The notes below the pieces were generated by a model. That model was not told the DNA's origin, made no database searches, and saw only the letters and a list, made by a program, of their open reading frames with translations. A DNA stretch of 64,000 nt, taken from positions 248,001 to 312,000 of the forward strand of contig NZ_BDAZ01000017.1 of the NCBI RefSeq assembly GCF_001612725.1, written 5' to 3'. Numbering within the stretch: position 1 is the stretch's first letter; each line of letters begins with the position of its first letter. Origin of the DNA: Nocardia anaemiae NBRC 100462. Lineage in GTDB: Bacteria > Actinomycetota > Actinomycetes > Mycobacteriales > Mycobacteriaceae. Shown here piece by piece: positions 31,612 through 40,212 of this stretch. The position numbers and the translations under genes are program-made.

Positions 31612-33048
31612 TTACTTGGTCGGGCCGAGCAGGGTACTGGCCAAGGTGTAAGCCAGGTTGATCAGCTCCGAGGTGATCACGGTGTTGTCCATGCCGAGGG
31701 ACCTCGCCAAGGGCAGCATCATTTGCATGATCGTGCCGACGAGGGCTGGCAGGGTGCCGGTCGTGTTCGGCGCGGTCTGGCCCGGCCACAACTGTGAGCC
31801 GGGTGTTTGGCCCGAACCGGGTGACTGTGGGGTGGTCGGCGAGAAGCCGAAGCCCTGCGCCTGCGGCATGTCGGGCGAGAGACCGTAACCCGGCGACTGC
31901 GGAGTGTTGGGTGAGAGACCGTAACCCGGCGACTGCGGTGCGCCTGCTTGCGGGGTACCGGGGGACTGCGCCAAGCCCGGTGTCTGTGTGTCCGGCGAGC
32001 TCGGCAACTGGGCGTAGCCCGGCGCCTCGGTATACCCCTGCGGCGGGTTCGATGATGCGGGCGCGGTCGGCACCGTCCCCGCGGAATTCGGCACCACCGC
32101 GGGTTCGGGAACGGCTGAAGCCTGCGCTGCACCGGGGACCGCGGCGGGAGCCTGCGGAACCGACTGTGCCGGTGGGGTATTCGATAGCGGGGCCGAGGCA
32201 GGCCGATCGGCCGAGCCGGTCAGCTCCGGAATCGCGCCGAGCGCCGCCGTCGCCTGCTGCTGTGCGCCGAGCAGGAAGCCCACCAAGCCGGTCGTTATGG
32301 CCAGGGCGTGCTTGACCTGCCCCTCCGGACTCTCCAACAGTGCGGCGTCCTCGACATTGGCGCCATTGCCCATCTCGATGAATACATCGGGCACGGTGGT
32401 CATCGCCGGACCGGCCACATCCGCGCGGGTCTGCAGACCGTCCTGTGCGCCCGCATAATTCGCGGCCGGGAATCCGGCCTCCAGATACGCGTCGCGCACC
32501 GCCTTGGTCGCCGCGAGACCGAGCCCGGACTGAACCTGGTCGGCCTTCGGATCCGGAATCGGCAGCTGCGGCACGATCAGGTGGAAGCCGCGGTCCTGTG
32601 CCGGTGCGCCGTCGGCGTGAATGCTCACCGCGACATCGGCGCCGGAGGCATTGGCGGCCTGCGCGCGTTCATCGACGCAGCCGCCCCATCCGGAATCGTC
32701 CTGACGACTGAGCACGACCTTGGCGCCGAGATCCTGCAGGGTCGCCCGGACCAGGTCGGCCACCTTCCAGTTGATGGTGTGCTCCGGCACGCCGTTGACC
32801 GTGGTCATGCCGGTGGTCTGGCAGTCCTTGGTGCCGCCGCGACCGTTGCTCACTTGCTTCGCCAAGTTCTCGGCATGGTTGGGACCCTGATGACCCGGGT
32901 CGAGGAAGATCGTCTTGCCTGCGAGTTTCGTGGACATATCCGGCGCTGCCGGATCGGCGATCGCGGCCGGGATCAGCCCCGACAGCGTCACCACCACGGC
33001 GGCCGTGACGGCGCCGCAGATACCGGTACTGATGATGCTTGGCTTCAT
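31612..33048 (-). CDS. Secreted N-acetylmuramoyl-L-alanine amidase with repetitive Pro-rich tail
   Basis: 478 residues from ATG 33048. The signal peptide (MKPSIISTGICGAVTAAVV, cleavage near AIADP) precedes an Amidase_3 domain. The zinc/catalytic residues sit in FLDPGHQG, VPEHTINWKV, SIHADG and VFIEMGN. It resembles the mycobacterial peptidoglycan amidase Rv3717, which cuts between MurNAc and L-Ala. A ~210-residue Pro/Gln/Ser/Gly tail with PQSPGYGLSP-type repeats follows, ending in a hydrophobic segment. A GTG ten codons upstream lies inside a hairpin (33059-33079), so the start is not settled. Confidence 0.88.
   Translation of the reverse strand: MKPSIISTGICGAVTAAVVVTLSGLIPAAIADPAAPDMSTKLAGKTIFLDPGHQGPNHAENLAKQVSNGRGGTKDCQTTGMTTVNGVPEHTINWKVADLVRATLQDLGAKVVLSRQDDSGWGGCVDERAQAANASGADVAVSIHADGAPAQDRGFHLIVPQLPIPDPKADQVQSGLGLAATKAVRDAYLEAGFPAANYAGAQDGLQTRADVAGPAMTTVPDVFIEMGNGANVEDAALLESPEGQVKHALAITTGLVGFLLGAQQQATAALGAIPELTGSADRPASAPLSNTPPAQSVPQAPAAVPGAAQASAVPEPAVVPNSAGTVPTAPASSNPPQGYTEAPGYAQLPSSPDTQTPGLAQSPGTPQAGAPQSPGYGLSPNTPQSPGYGLSPDMPQAQGFGFSPTTPQSPGSGQTPGSQLWPGQTAPNTTGTLPALVGTIMQMMLPLARSLGMDNTVITSELINLAYTLASTLLGPTK
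31795..31990. repeat. Pro/Gly/Gln-rich repeats in the amidase gene
   Basis: A 36-bp (12-codon) periodicity is clearest where the same 26 bases occur at 31877-31902 and 31913-31938. The repeats encode PQSPGYGLSP and variants, a likely cell-wall-spanning or anchoring stretch. Confidence 0.75.
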
Positions 33049-33058
33049 GTGCGGTGTC

Positions 33059-33079
33059 GGTGCCCCGGGACGGGGCACC
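33059..33079 (-). promoter_or_regulatory. Hairpin over the amidase start region
   Basis: A perfect 9-bp stem (GGTGCCCCG and its complement) with a 3-nt loop lies between the purine-rich ribosome site and the ATG at 33048. It may tune translation. Confidence 0.4.
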
Positions 33080-33149
33080 CCTCCCTTCCCACTAGTAACA
33101 CCAAACCCAGTGGTTCACTCTGGCAACGCCAGCATCAGAAAAGCAATCT

Positions 33150-33169
33150 ATGTTATCGGAATGTTATCG
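33150..33169. promoter_or_regulatory. Direct repeat in the amidase promoter region
   Basis: ATGTTATCG occurs twice with an 11-bp period, one helical turn, about 100 bp upstream of the amidase start, in a locally AT-rich stretch. It could be an activator site or overlapping -10 elements. Confidence 0.35.
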
Positions 33170-33255
33170 ACTTAATCGGGTGCGTTTTCGCTGATCAGAC
33201 GACCAAAACCGGGGTCGCACCGCCGTGAAACGGCGATTGCCAACCGGATGCGGGC

Positions 33256-33831
33256 TCAGGCCCCTATCGGCAGCCGGCGCAAGGACCGCAGGGCGTAATG
33301 CACCCGCGTCTTCACGGTGCCGACCGGCACACCGAAGTCATCGGCCACCTCTTGATAGGCCCGGTCCCGCAGTATTACCTCCACCACCGCCGCGCGTTGC
33401 GATTCGGGCAGCCGGGCGAGTAGATCGGCGACGAGCAGGCCGTCGACGAGGCGCTCGGCGAAGTCCGGATTCGCGAACCGGACATCGCTGAGCTCGGTGA
33501 TCTCATCCCATCCGGTATCCGCGGGACGGGCCGCGCGGGCGCGGGCGATATCGATCATGACATTGCGTTCGATGGCAAGCAGCCAAGTGCGCACCGTGCC
33601 CTTGCGCTCGTCGAACCCCGCGCACGAGCGCCAGGCTCGCAGCAGCGTCTCCTGGACCGCGTGTTCGGCCAGGCCGGAATCGCCGAGTCCGCGCATCGCG
33701 CGCCAATGCAATAGCGCCCGGTCCGCGGCCAGCACGGCGGCGAGCCCGTCGTCGGTACAAAGCCCAGCACACGCCACCCCGCAAGTCGACCGCCTGCCCG
33801 CGACATCGACCACCGGACAAATACCACTCAT
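33256..33831 (-). CDS. ECF-type RNA polymerase sigma factor with Cys-rich N-terminus
   Basis: 191 residues from ATG 33831. Sigma region 2 covers ~45-100 (AEHAVQETLLRAWRS, KGTVRTWLLAIERNVMID). Region 4 covers ~140-185 (LPESQRAAVVEVILRDRAYQEVADDFGVPVGTVKTRVHYALRSL). The ~25 residues before region 2 hold Cys5, 17, 21 and 25 (GVACAGLC), which could bind metal or sense redox. No anti-sigma gene is adjacent. There is no ribosome site before the ATG, while GATATC lies about 10 nt upstream, so a leaderless message is possible. Confidence 0.88.
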   Translation of the reverse strand: MSGICPVVDVAGRRSTCGVACAGLCTDDGLAAVLAADRALLHWRAMRGLGDSGLAEHAVQETLLRAWRSCAGFDERKGTVRTWLLAIERNVMIDIARARAARPADTGWDEITELSDVRFANPDFAERLVDGLLVADLLARLPESQRAAVVEVILRDRAYQEVADDFGVPVGTVKTRVHYALRSLRRLPIGA

Positions 33832-33999
33832 ACAACAGATATCGCGGGAATACCGGCGAGTGGAATCACGGTCCACCGGAATCTGGCGATTCCACCGAAA
33901 TCGACCGCCGAGTCTGGTAGACCTTGGCCCCGGAGATTCGGGGATCTCCGCAGGTCAGCCGCCAGTGGCGGCCAGAGCACAATTCGAGGAGACAGCAGT

Positions 34000-34365
34000 A
34001 TGCGTGCAAGCACGCTCGTGATCGCGGGGGCAATGGCGTCCATTGTGACACTGCTGGGCACCGGCACCGCGGCCGCCCAGCCCAGCAACACCATCACCGA
34101 GGATGGTGTCTATCTGGTCGGCATCGACATCTTCCCCGGTATCTGGGAGGGCCAGGGCACTCCCGACCCGGCAGTCGGCTGTGACTGGCGGCGGCTGCGC
34201 AAGGTCGAGGACGATAACACCGATCAGCACTACATCATCAATAACGACTTCACCAGGAACCGTCCGGTGCGCGCCGAGATCGCGCCGACCGATGTGGCCT
34301 TCAAAACGGTGAACTGCGGCGCCTGGCACATGCTGCCACCGAGCACAGGTTCATTCGGCGGCTGA
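34000..34365 (+). CDS. Small secreted protein of unknown function
   Basis: 121 residues, GAGGAGA before ATG. A clear Sec signal peptide ends near GTAAAQPS. The mature ~95 residues hold TITEDGVYLVGIDIFPGIW and a Cys pair (VGCDWRRL, VNCGAW) likely joined by a disulfide. Similar short secreted proteins with a GxYxVGxDIxPGxW-type motif occur across nocardiae and streptomycetes without known function. It is transcribed alone. Confidence 0.75.
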   Translation: MRASTLVIAGAMASIVTLLGTGTAAAQPSNTITEDGVYLVGIDIFPGIWEGQGTPDPAVGCDWRRLRKVEDDNTDQHYIINNDFTRNRPVRAEIAPTDVAFKTVNCGAWHMLPPSTGSFGG

Positions 34366-34418
34366 GTCGACGCACAGGGATATTGACTCGCGTTCAGTAA
34401 CCGCTATGGTTCGCAACC

Positions 34419-35168
34419 ATGACGCGGAGCAAGATCCTGATCACCGGCGCCAGCGTCGGACTCGGTGCGGCGATGGCGCGGGATTTCGCCGCGAAGGGCC
34501 GGAATCTGGCCCTGTGCGCCCGACGCCTGGACGCGCTCGAGGCCCTGCGCGACGAACTCACCGCCGCGCACCCGGGCATAACCGTCGCGGTCCGCGCGCT
34601 CGATGTCGATGACCATCCAGCCGTCCCAAGGGTTTTCGCGGAACTGCGCGATGAACTCGGCGGATTGGATCGGGTGATCGTCAATGCGGGCATCGGCAAG
34701 GGCGCGCGGATCGGCACCGGACGTGCGGACGCCAATATCGCTACGGCCACAACCAATTTCGTCAGCGCCCTCGCCCAGACCGAGGCGGCATTGGAGATCT
34801 TCCGCGCCCAGGAGTCGGGGCACCTGGTGCTGGTGTCCTCGATGAGCGCGGTGCGCGGGTTGCCGGGTAAGAAGGCCGCGTATTCCGCGAGCAAGGCTGG
34901 ACTGGCCGCGCTCGGTGAGGCGCTCACGGTCGAATTCGTCAACTCGCCGATCGCGGTGACCACATTGCTGCCCGGATTCATCGCCACCGATATGGCGGCG
35001 AAGGCCGGTGACGCCCGCATGGTCGCGCCCTTGGCGAAGGGCGTCGCGGCGATGGTGCGCGCGATCGAGCACGAGAAGATTCGCGCGTGCGTTCCCGGTT
35101 GGCCGTGGCGGCTCATCGATGTGGTGCTGCCACATCTGCCCGGCTCGGTCGTTGCCCGGATGAGCTGA
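34419..35168 (+). CDS. Short-chain dehydrogenase/reductase
   Basis: 249 residues, classical SDR: TGASVGLGAAMA nucleotide loop, CARRLDAL indicating NADP preference, NAGIG, VSSMSAV with the catalytic Ser, and YSASK. The C-terminus (WPWRLIDVVLPHLP) resembles mycobacterial membrane-associated SDRs of lipid metabolism. Substrate unknown. It is followed 61 bp later by an MFS gene on the same strand. Confidence 0.88.
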   Translation: MTRSKILITGASVGLGAAMARDFAAKGRNLALCARRLDALEALRDELTAAHPGITVAVRALDVDDHPAVPRVFAELRDELGGLDRVIVNAGIGKGARIGTGRADANIATATTNFVSALAQTEAALEIFRAQESGHLVLVSSMSAVRGLPGKKAAYSASKAGLAALGEALTVEFVNSPIAVTTLLPGFIATDMAAKAGDARMVAPLAKGVAAMVRAIEHEKIRACVPGWPWRLIDVVLPHLPGSVVARMS

Positions 35169-35229
35169 GCGCACTATGGCGGCCTGAACCCGCCAGAACT
35201 CGACGGGCGGGATTGTTGGACTGGAGCGC

Positions 35230-36432
35230 ATGTCCACAGTTCTCGCGCCCTCCCCCAGCGCCGTCGCCCGGCCACCGCTGATCCGGTGGCTCGCCGTCGT
35301 CGCGGTGATGCTCGGCATCTTCTCGATCGTGACGACCGAGATTCTGCCGATCGGCCTGCTGACCGCGATCGGAGCCGATTTCACGATCTCCGACGGCATG
35401 GCGGGGCTGATGATGACCCTGCCCGGTCTGCTGGCCGCGATAGCCGCGCCCCTGGTGACCGTCGCTGCCGCGCGGATCGATCGCCGACTGTTGCTGTGCG
35501 CCTGCACGTTATTGCTGGTGATCGCCGATGCGGTGGCCGCGTTCGCACCGGAGTTCTCGGTGGTGCTGGCCTCCCGCGTGCTGATCGGGATCACCATCGG
35601 CGGCTACTGGTCGATCGCGGCCGGACTGGCCGGCCGATTGGTGCCGCCGGAGTCGGTGCACCGGGCAACCGCAGTGATCTTCTCCTCCGTTCCGCTCGGC
35701 TCGGTGCTTGGCGTGCCCATGGGCACCTTCGTCGGCAACGTCGCGGGCTGGCGGGCCGCGTTCCTGGTCTTGGGCCTGCTGTCCGCCGTGGTGCTGGTGC
35801 TGCTCGCGGTCGCACTGCCCGCGCTGCCCGCCGAGCAGGCCATTCGTCTGACCACGCTGCGCATCGGTTTGCGCGGTGCGGGCATCCGAATCGCTTTGCT
35901 GGCAACGTTTTTCGTGGTGATCGCACAGTTCGGCAGCTACACCTACGTCACACCGTTCCTGGAGCAGGTCACCGAGGTGAGTGGGGACACGATCACGGTG
36001 CTGCTGCTGATCTACGGTGTGGCGGGTATTGCCGGGAACTTCCTCGGCGGCACTCTGCTCGGCCGTCCCCGTCGCGCGCTCGGCTTCGCGGCGAGTGCGA
36101 TGGCGGCCGCGATGCTGCTGCTGCCGTTGCTGGGGCGCTGGGACTTCGGTGCGATCGCGCTGCTCATCGTGTGGGGTGTCGGATACGGCGGTGTGCCGGT
36201 GGTGCTGCAGACCTGGTTCGCCGATGCGCTGCCCGATGCGCCCGAGGTGGCGTCGGTGCTGTTCACCGCGTCGTTCCAGGCGACTTTCTGCGTCGGTGCG
36301 CTGACCGGCGGGGTGATCGTGGATCGGACCTCGCCCGGGACGGTGCTGGTCTGCGGCGGTGTGATCGCCCTGCTCGTACTCCTCATTACCTCCGAGGTAA
36401 TCGACGCGCGGCGGGTCCATCGGGCACGCTGA
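35230..36432 (+). CDS. MFS transporter, drug/arabinose-efflux type
   Basis: 400 residues and 12 predicted membrane helices. IVTTEILPIGLLTAIGADF and TVAAARIDRRLLL correspond to helix 1 and motif A regions of DHA1-type exporters; IGITIGGYWSIAAGLAGRLVPPE and PLGSVLGVPMGTFVG carry motif C-like glycines. The family exports sugars, purine analogues or chloramphenicol-like drugs. It probably shares a transcript with the thioesterase gene that starts 4 bp later. Confidence 0.88.
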   Translation: MSTVLAPSPSAVARPPLIRWLAVVAVMLGIFSIVTTEILPIGLLTAIGADFTISDGMAGLMMTLPGLLAAIAAPLVTVAAARIDRRLLLCACTLLLVIADAVAAFAPEFSVVLASRVLIGITIGGYWSIAAGLAGRLVPPESVHRATAVIFSSVPLGSVLGVPMGTFVGNVAGWRAAFLVLGLLSAVVLVLLAVALPALPAEQAIRLTTLRIGLRGAGIRIALLATFFVVIAQFGSYTYVTPFLEQVTEVSGDTITVLLLIYGVAGIAGNFLGGTLLGRPRRALGFAASAMAAAMLLLPLLGRWDFGAIALLIVWGVGYGGVPVVLQTWFADALPDAPEVASVLFTASFQATFCVGALTGGVIVDRTSPGTVLVCGGVIALLVLLITSEVIDARRVHRAR

Positions 36433-36436
36433 CTTC

Positions 36437-36838
36437 ATGATCGATGAGGTGGGCACCAAGCTCTTTCACCAGTCCATGCCGTTCACCGAGCGCCTCGGAG
36501 TCGAGGTGCTCGAGCACGGCGCCGCATTGGTGCGCAGTCGGATCGCGTGGGACGAATCGCTGTGCACCCTGGGCGGGGTCATGCACGGTGGGGTGCTGAT
36601 GTCGCTCGCCGATGGGACCGCGGCGGTGTGTGCGTTCCTGAACTTGCCCGAGGGCAAGCAGGGCACCACGACGGTCGAGTCCAAGACGAACTTCCTGCGG
36701 GCGGTGCGTTCCGGCTATGCGACCGCGACGGCGCGACCACTGCACAAGGGGCGGTCGTTCATCGTGGTGGAAACCGAAATCCACGATGACGCGGACAAAC
36801 TCGTCGCCAAGGTGACCCAGACCCAGGCCGTGCTCTGA
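36437..36838 (+). CDS. PaaI-type hotdog thioesterase
   Basis: 133 residues. The hotdog fold shows the family hallmarks TLGGVMHGGVLMSLADGTAAVCA and TTVESKTNFLRAVRSG. Such proteins hydrolyse aromatic or short acyl-CoA. It starts 4 bp after the MFS stop, suggesting one transcript, and converges on the methyltransferase gene with only 15 bp between. Confidence 0.9.
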   Translation: MIDEVGTKLFHQSMPFTERLGVEVLEHGAALVRSRIAWDESLCTLGGVMHGGVLMSLADGTAAVCAFLNLPEGKQGTTTVESKTNFLRAVRSGYATATARPLHKGRSFIVVETEIHDDADKLVAKVTQTQAVL

Positions 36839-36853
36839 CGCCGAGCCACAGGC

Positions 36854-37711
36854 TCACTTCACCATTGTGAACTGCATGACATCGATGTGCCCGCTGCGGA
36901 AGTACTTGGCGCATCCGGTGAGATATTTCAGATATCTGGCGTAGACCTCCTGCGAGGCGATCCGCACCGCCTCGTTGTGACGGTCCTCCAGCGCATGGGC
37001 CCATTGGTCCAGTGTGCGTGCGTAATGCAGACGCAGCGGCTGGATCTGCTCGGTGCCGAATCCGGCCTGCCCGGCCAGGCGGGTGATCTCGGCGGGCTCG
37101 GGCAGCTGTCCGCCGGGGAAGATCTCGCGCTTGATGAAGATGTGGAAAAGCGCCGCCTCCCTGGTTACCGGAATATTCATGCGACGCAGGTCGTTGAGCC
37201 TATGGCCGATGATCGTATGCAGCAGCATCCGGCCTTCGGGTGGGAGCATGCTGTAGCAGCGCTCGAAAAACGCCGGGTACCGCTCGCGGCGGAAATGTTC
37301 GAATGCGCCGATGCTGACGATCCGATCGACACCCCCGTCGAATTCCTCCCAGCCCTGCAACCGAATCTCGACGCCCGCCACACCGCGCCAACCGATCTCC
37401 GAGCGGACGTGATCATACTGATTGCGGCTCAAGGTGAGACCGACGACCTTCACGCCATAACGCTCGACCGCACGGAACATCGTCGCGCCCCAACCGCATC
37501 CGATATCGAGCAGCGTCATTCCGGGCCGCAGATCCAACTTGCCGAGGGCCAGATCGATCTTGGCGAGTTGGGCCTGTTCGAGGGTCATATCGTCGCGCTC
37601 GAAATAGGCGCAACTGTAGGTCATCGAGGGGTCGAGGAACAGCCGGTAGAAGTCGTCGGAAACGTCGTAGTGCGATTGAACTTGCCGGTAGAACGGTTCG
37701 AGTTCGGCCAT
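36854..37711 (-). CDS. Cyclopropane-fatty-acyl/mycolic acid synthase-family methyltransferase
   Basis: 285 residues from ATG 37711, supported by AGGAG. It starts like mycobacterial CmaA/MmaA proteins: HYDVSDDFYRLFLDPSMTYSCAYF. The SAM site is LLDIGCGWGATM, and later elements are GLTLSRNQ and IVSIGAFEHF (usual: EAFEHF). The C-terminus ends with ..YLTGCAKYFRSG typical of the family. It transfers a methyl(ene) to a lipid double bond. Nocardial mycolates are not normally cyclopropanated, so the target may be a phospholipid or an unsaturated chain. Confidence 0.9.
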   Translation of the reverse strand: MAELEPFYRQVQSHYDVSDDFYRLFLDPSMTYSCAYFERDDMTLEQAQLAKIDLALGKLDLRPGMTLLDIGCGWGATMFRAVERYGVKVVGLTLSRNQYDHVRSEIGWRGVAGVEIRLQGWEEFDGGVDRIVSIGAFEHFRRERYPAFFERCYSMLPPEGRMLLHTIIGHRLNDLRRMNIPVTREAALFHIFIKREIFPGGQLPEPAEITRLAGQAGFGTEQIQPLRLHYARTLDQWAHALEDRHNEAVRIASQEVYARYLKYLTGCAKYFRSGHIDVMQFTMVK

Positions 37712-38058
37712 TGCAGCTCCTGCCTTCGGTCGGTCTTGGCCGGATATGGACTGATACGAGACACGCCGCCGATCCGTTCTGCTCGATCGGCCACCGATAC
37801 CGAAAAGTGGCCTGCTCCGCTCGCCGTGGCCGGGCTGTGACCATTGCGCGAGAGCCGTTCGACGCTGTATCCTCGGCCCTGTCCTTGTGGATGTTGGCAT
37901 CCCGGTCGATCAGAGCCGGACTCCCGCAAGATCTCTCAACTCCCGACCACGATGGTGGTCCACCTCGTTCCCGGAGCCCCCAGGGACATTCACCGCAGCG
38001 AGCCTCATTCGCCGCTGCCTCACACGGCCGTTCGCCGTACCCACGCAAAGGAAAAACC
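37712..38058. other. 347-bp divergent region with a C-rich leader before rho
   Basis: No gene seen. The ~150 bases before the Rho start are rich in C and poor in G on the transcribed sense strand (e.g. CCACCTCGTTCCCGGAGCCC), the composition Rho prefers, so Rho could regulate its own transcript. AAGGA precedes the ATG. Confidence 0.4.
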
Positions 38059-39231
38059 ATGAAAGACAACACATTTCCCGTATCACGAGACGGGGACGCG
38101 GCGGCCGATGCCGCTCAGCACCCCGTACGATCCGTCAGCGGCATCCTCGATATCGCCGACAACCGCGCCGCCACCCTCCGCGTCGACGGCTACCTCCCCG
38201 GCCCACATGACGTGCATGTGCCACCCCGGCTCATTCGCGAATTCGGTTTGCGCCGTGGCGATTTCATTACCGGCACGGCCGAGCCCGCACGCAGCGGCAA
38301 GCTCGACCCACTGATCCGCATCGAATCGCTCAACGGACGGGATCCCGAACGCGCCGCGCCCCGACCCACCTTCGAGGACCTCGTCCCCATCTACCCCAAC
38401 CAGCGGTTGCGCCTGGAGACCGAACCGCATGCCATGACCACCCGGGTCACCGACCTGGTCATGCCCATCGGCAAGGGGCAGCGCGCACTCGTCGTCGCGC
38501 CGCCCAAGGCGGGCAAAACCTCTGTGCTGCAGGCGATCGCGCACGGCATCGCGAAGAATCACCCGGAGTGCGAACTGATGCTCGTACTGGTCGGCGAGCG
38601 TCCCGAGGAGGTTACGGATCTGGCCAGGTCGGTACCCGCCGATATCGCCGCCGCCACCTTCGACCAAACCCCGCGCGAGCAGATCGCTTTGGCTGAACTC
38701 GCCATCGAACATGCAAAGCGCTTGGCCGAAATGGGCCGGGATGTCGTCGTACTGCTCGACTCGCTGACCCGCCTGGCCCGCGCCTACAACAACGCCGCCC
38801 CGTCCTCTGGGCGCGTACTCTCCGGCGGCGTCGATGCCGCCGCGCTCGCGCCACCGAAGAAATTCCTCGGAGCCGCACGCAATTTCGAGAACGGCGGCTC
38901 GCTGACCATTATCGCCACCGCCCTGGTGGAGACCGGTTCGCTGGCCGACACCGTGATCTTCGAGGAGTACAAGGGCACCGGCAATGCCGAACTGAAACTG
39001 GATCGCGCGACCGCGAGCCGCCGGATCTTCCCGGCCGTCGATATCGCACAGTCCAGCACCCGCAAGGACGAATTGCTGCTCACCCCGGACGAATTGGCGG
39101 CGACGCACCTGTTGCGCCGCACGCTCGCCGCGGTCGACGGTCAGCAGAGCATCGACCTGCTGTTGGAAGGTCTGCGTCAGGCCCCGACCAATGCCGAATT
39201 TCTGGCCCAACTTGGCCCCAAACGACACTGA
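38059..39231 (+). CDS. Short Rho-type transcription termination factor (paralogue)
   Basis: 390 residues from ATG 38059 (AAGGA upstream). It has the primary RNA-binding OB domain (~25-100, VSGILDIADNRAATLRVDGY, VPPRLIREFGLRRGDFI) and a complete RecA-like motor: Walker A APPKAGKTS, LLDSLTRLARAYN (Walker B), GGSLTIIATALVETGS and the Q/R-loop region DEVIFEEYKGTGN-like VIFEEYKGTGNAELKLDR. The housekeeping actinobacterial Rho is ~600-700 residues, with a Rho_N helical domain and a long Arg/Asp/Gly-rich insertion; both are absent here. It is therefore a second, short Rho. Confidence 0.9.
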   Translation: MKDNTFPVSRDGDAAADAAQHPVRSVSGILDIADNRAATLRVDGYLPGPHDVHVPPRLIREFGLRRGDFITGTAEPARSGKLDPLIRIESLNGRDPERAAPRPTFEDLVPIYPNQRLRLETEPHAMTTRVTDLVMPIGKGQRALVVAPPKAGKTSVLQAIAHGIAKNHPECELMLVLVGERPEEVTDLARSVPADIAAATFDQTPREQIALAELAIEHAKRLAEMGRDVVVLLDSLTRLARAYNNAAPSSGRVLSGGVDAAALAPPKKFLGAARNFENGGSLTIIATALVETGSLADTVIFEEYKGTGNAELKLDRATASRRIFPAVDIAQSSTRKDELLLTPDELAATHLLRRTLAAVDGQQSIDLLLEGLRQAPTNAEFLAQLGPKRH

Positions 39232-39289
39232 TCCACTCCATTAAGGCTCCTTTAAGGCACTGTCAAGTCCTCCGAGGCATATTTATTAC

Positions 39290-39337
39290 AGCCCGATCGG
39301 GCCTGTCTTCGGAGGGGGAGACAGGGCCGGTCGGGCT
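39290..39337. terminator. Bidirectional terminator after the rho-like gene
   Basis: 19-bp arms with two mismatches (AGCCCGATCGGGCCTGTCT against AGACAGGGCCGGTCGGGCT) around a 10-nt loop, between convergent genes. Confidence 0.8.
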
Positions 39338-39358
39338 CTGGTCGTATTCGGTTCTTGT

Positions 39359-40117
39359 TCAACTCAATTCGGTGGCGAACAGCTCGGATGTCCGCCGCCA
39401 CGAATCGTGAGCAGCGGCTTCGTCGTACGGTTCCCGGCCGGGGAAGAAGAAGGCGTGCTTCGCACCCGGGTAAACCACCGATTCGTGCCGCACACCCGCC
39501 TGATTCAAGGCCGCCTCGAGCTGTTCGCGCTGTTCGGCATCGATGACGTGATCGAGTTCGGCGAAGAACAGCAGCAACCGCACATCACCCTTGGCGATGT
39601 TCTCGGTCGCGGCCAACAGCGGCTCCGGCCTGCTCAGCGCGGTACCCGCCGTGGTCAGCCAGCCCGGATAGAAGATCGCGGCCGCATCCAGGTCCAGTCG
39701 GGTGGCCGCGAAGTAGGCCAGATGGCCGCCGAGGCTGAAGCCCAGTACGCCGGTCTTATCGGTGGCACCGCCGTGCTCGCGGGCATAGGCGATGGCGGCC
39801 CGGAAGTCGGCCTCGACACCGTCGCGGGTGAGCTCGCCGAGCAGGCCGAAGGCACGCGTGCGGTTCTCATCGGTTTCGGCGAGGCCCGCGGCCGTTTCCG
39901 GACCCGAGCGGTGATAGACGTTCACCACGAAGGCCACATAGCCGAGCTCGGCGACCCGATCGACGATCCGACGCGCGTCCTCGGTGAGTCCCCACAGCTC
40001 GGCGCCGACCAGGACGGCCGGAAATGTGCCCTCGCCTTCGGGGCGGGACAGATAGCCGTTCAGCGGTGAGCCGTCCACCTCGAGGTCGAACTGCCGAGAA
40101 ACAATCTTGTAGGTCAT
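39359..40117 (-). CDS. Dienelactone-hydrolase-family protein
   Basis: 252 residues from ATG 40117. The alpha/beta-hydrolase core is present: nucleophile elbow GFSLGGHLA, acid in FAELDHVI, and His in AKHAFFFPGRE. In classical dienelactone hydrolases the nucleophile is Cys (GFCxGG); here it is Ser. Cleavage of a lactone or ester is likely. It shares its strand with a DoxX gene about 95 bp upstream. Confidence 0.88.
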   Translation of the reverse strand: MTYKIVSRQFDLEVDGSPLNGYLSRPEGEGTFPAVLVGAELWGLTEDARRIVDRVAELGYVAFVVNVYHRSGPETAAGLAETDENRTRAFGLLGELTRDGVEADFRAAIAYAREHGGATDKTGVLGFSLGGHLAYFAATRLDLDAAAIFYPGWLTTAGTALSRPEPLLAATENIAKGDVRLLLFFAELDHVIDAEQREQLEAALNQAGVRHESVVYPGAKHAFFFPGREPYDEAAAHDSWRRTSELFATELS

Positions 40118-40212
40118 GGGATACAGCCTATGGCCGTGGGTATCCGGCAACACCCGGTGCATACGACAATGTCGGCACACCGAATTCGGTATGCCGACAT
40201 TGATTTTCGGGT

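Noticed and set aside
33080..33255. ydaO-type (c-di-AMP) riboswitch before the amidase
   Set aside because: The gap is short and the conserved riboswitch core was not recognised.
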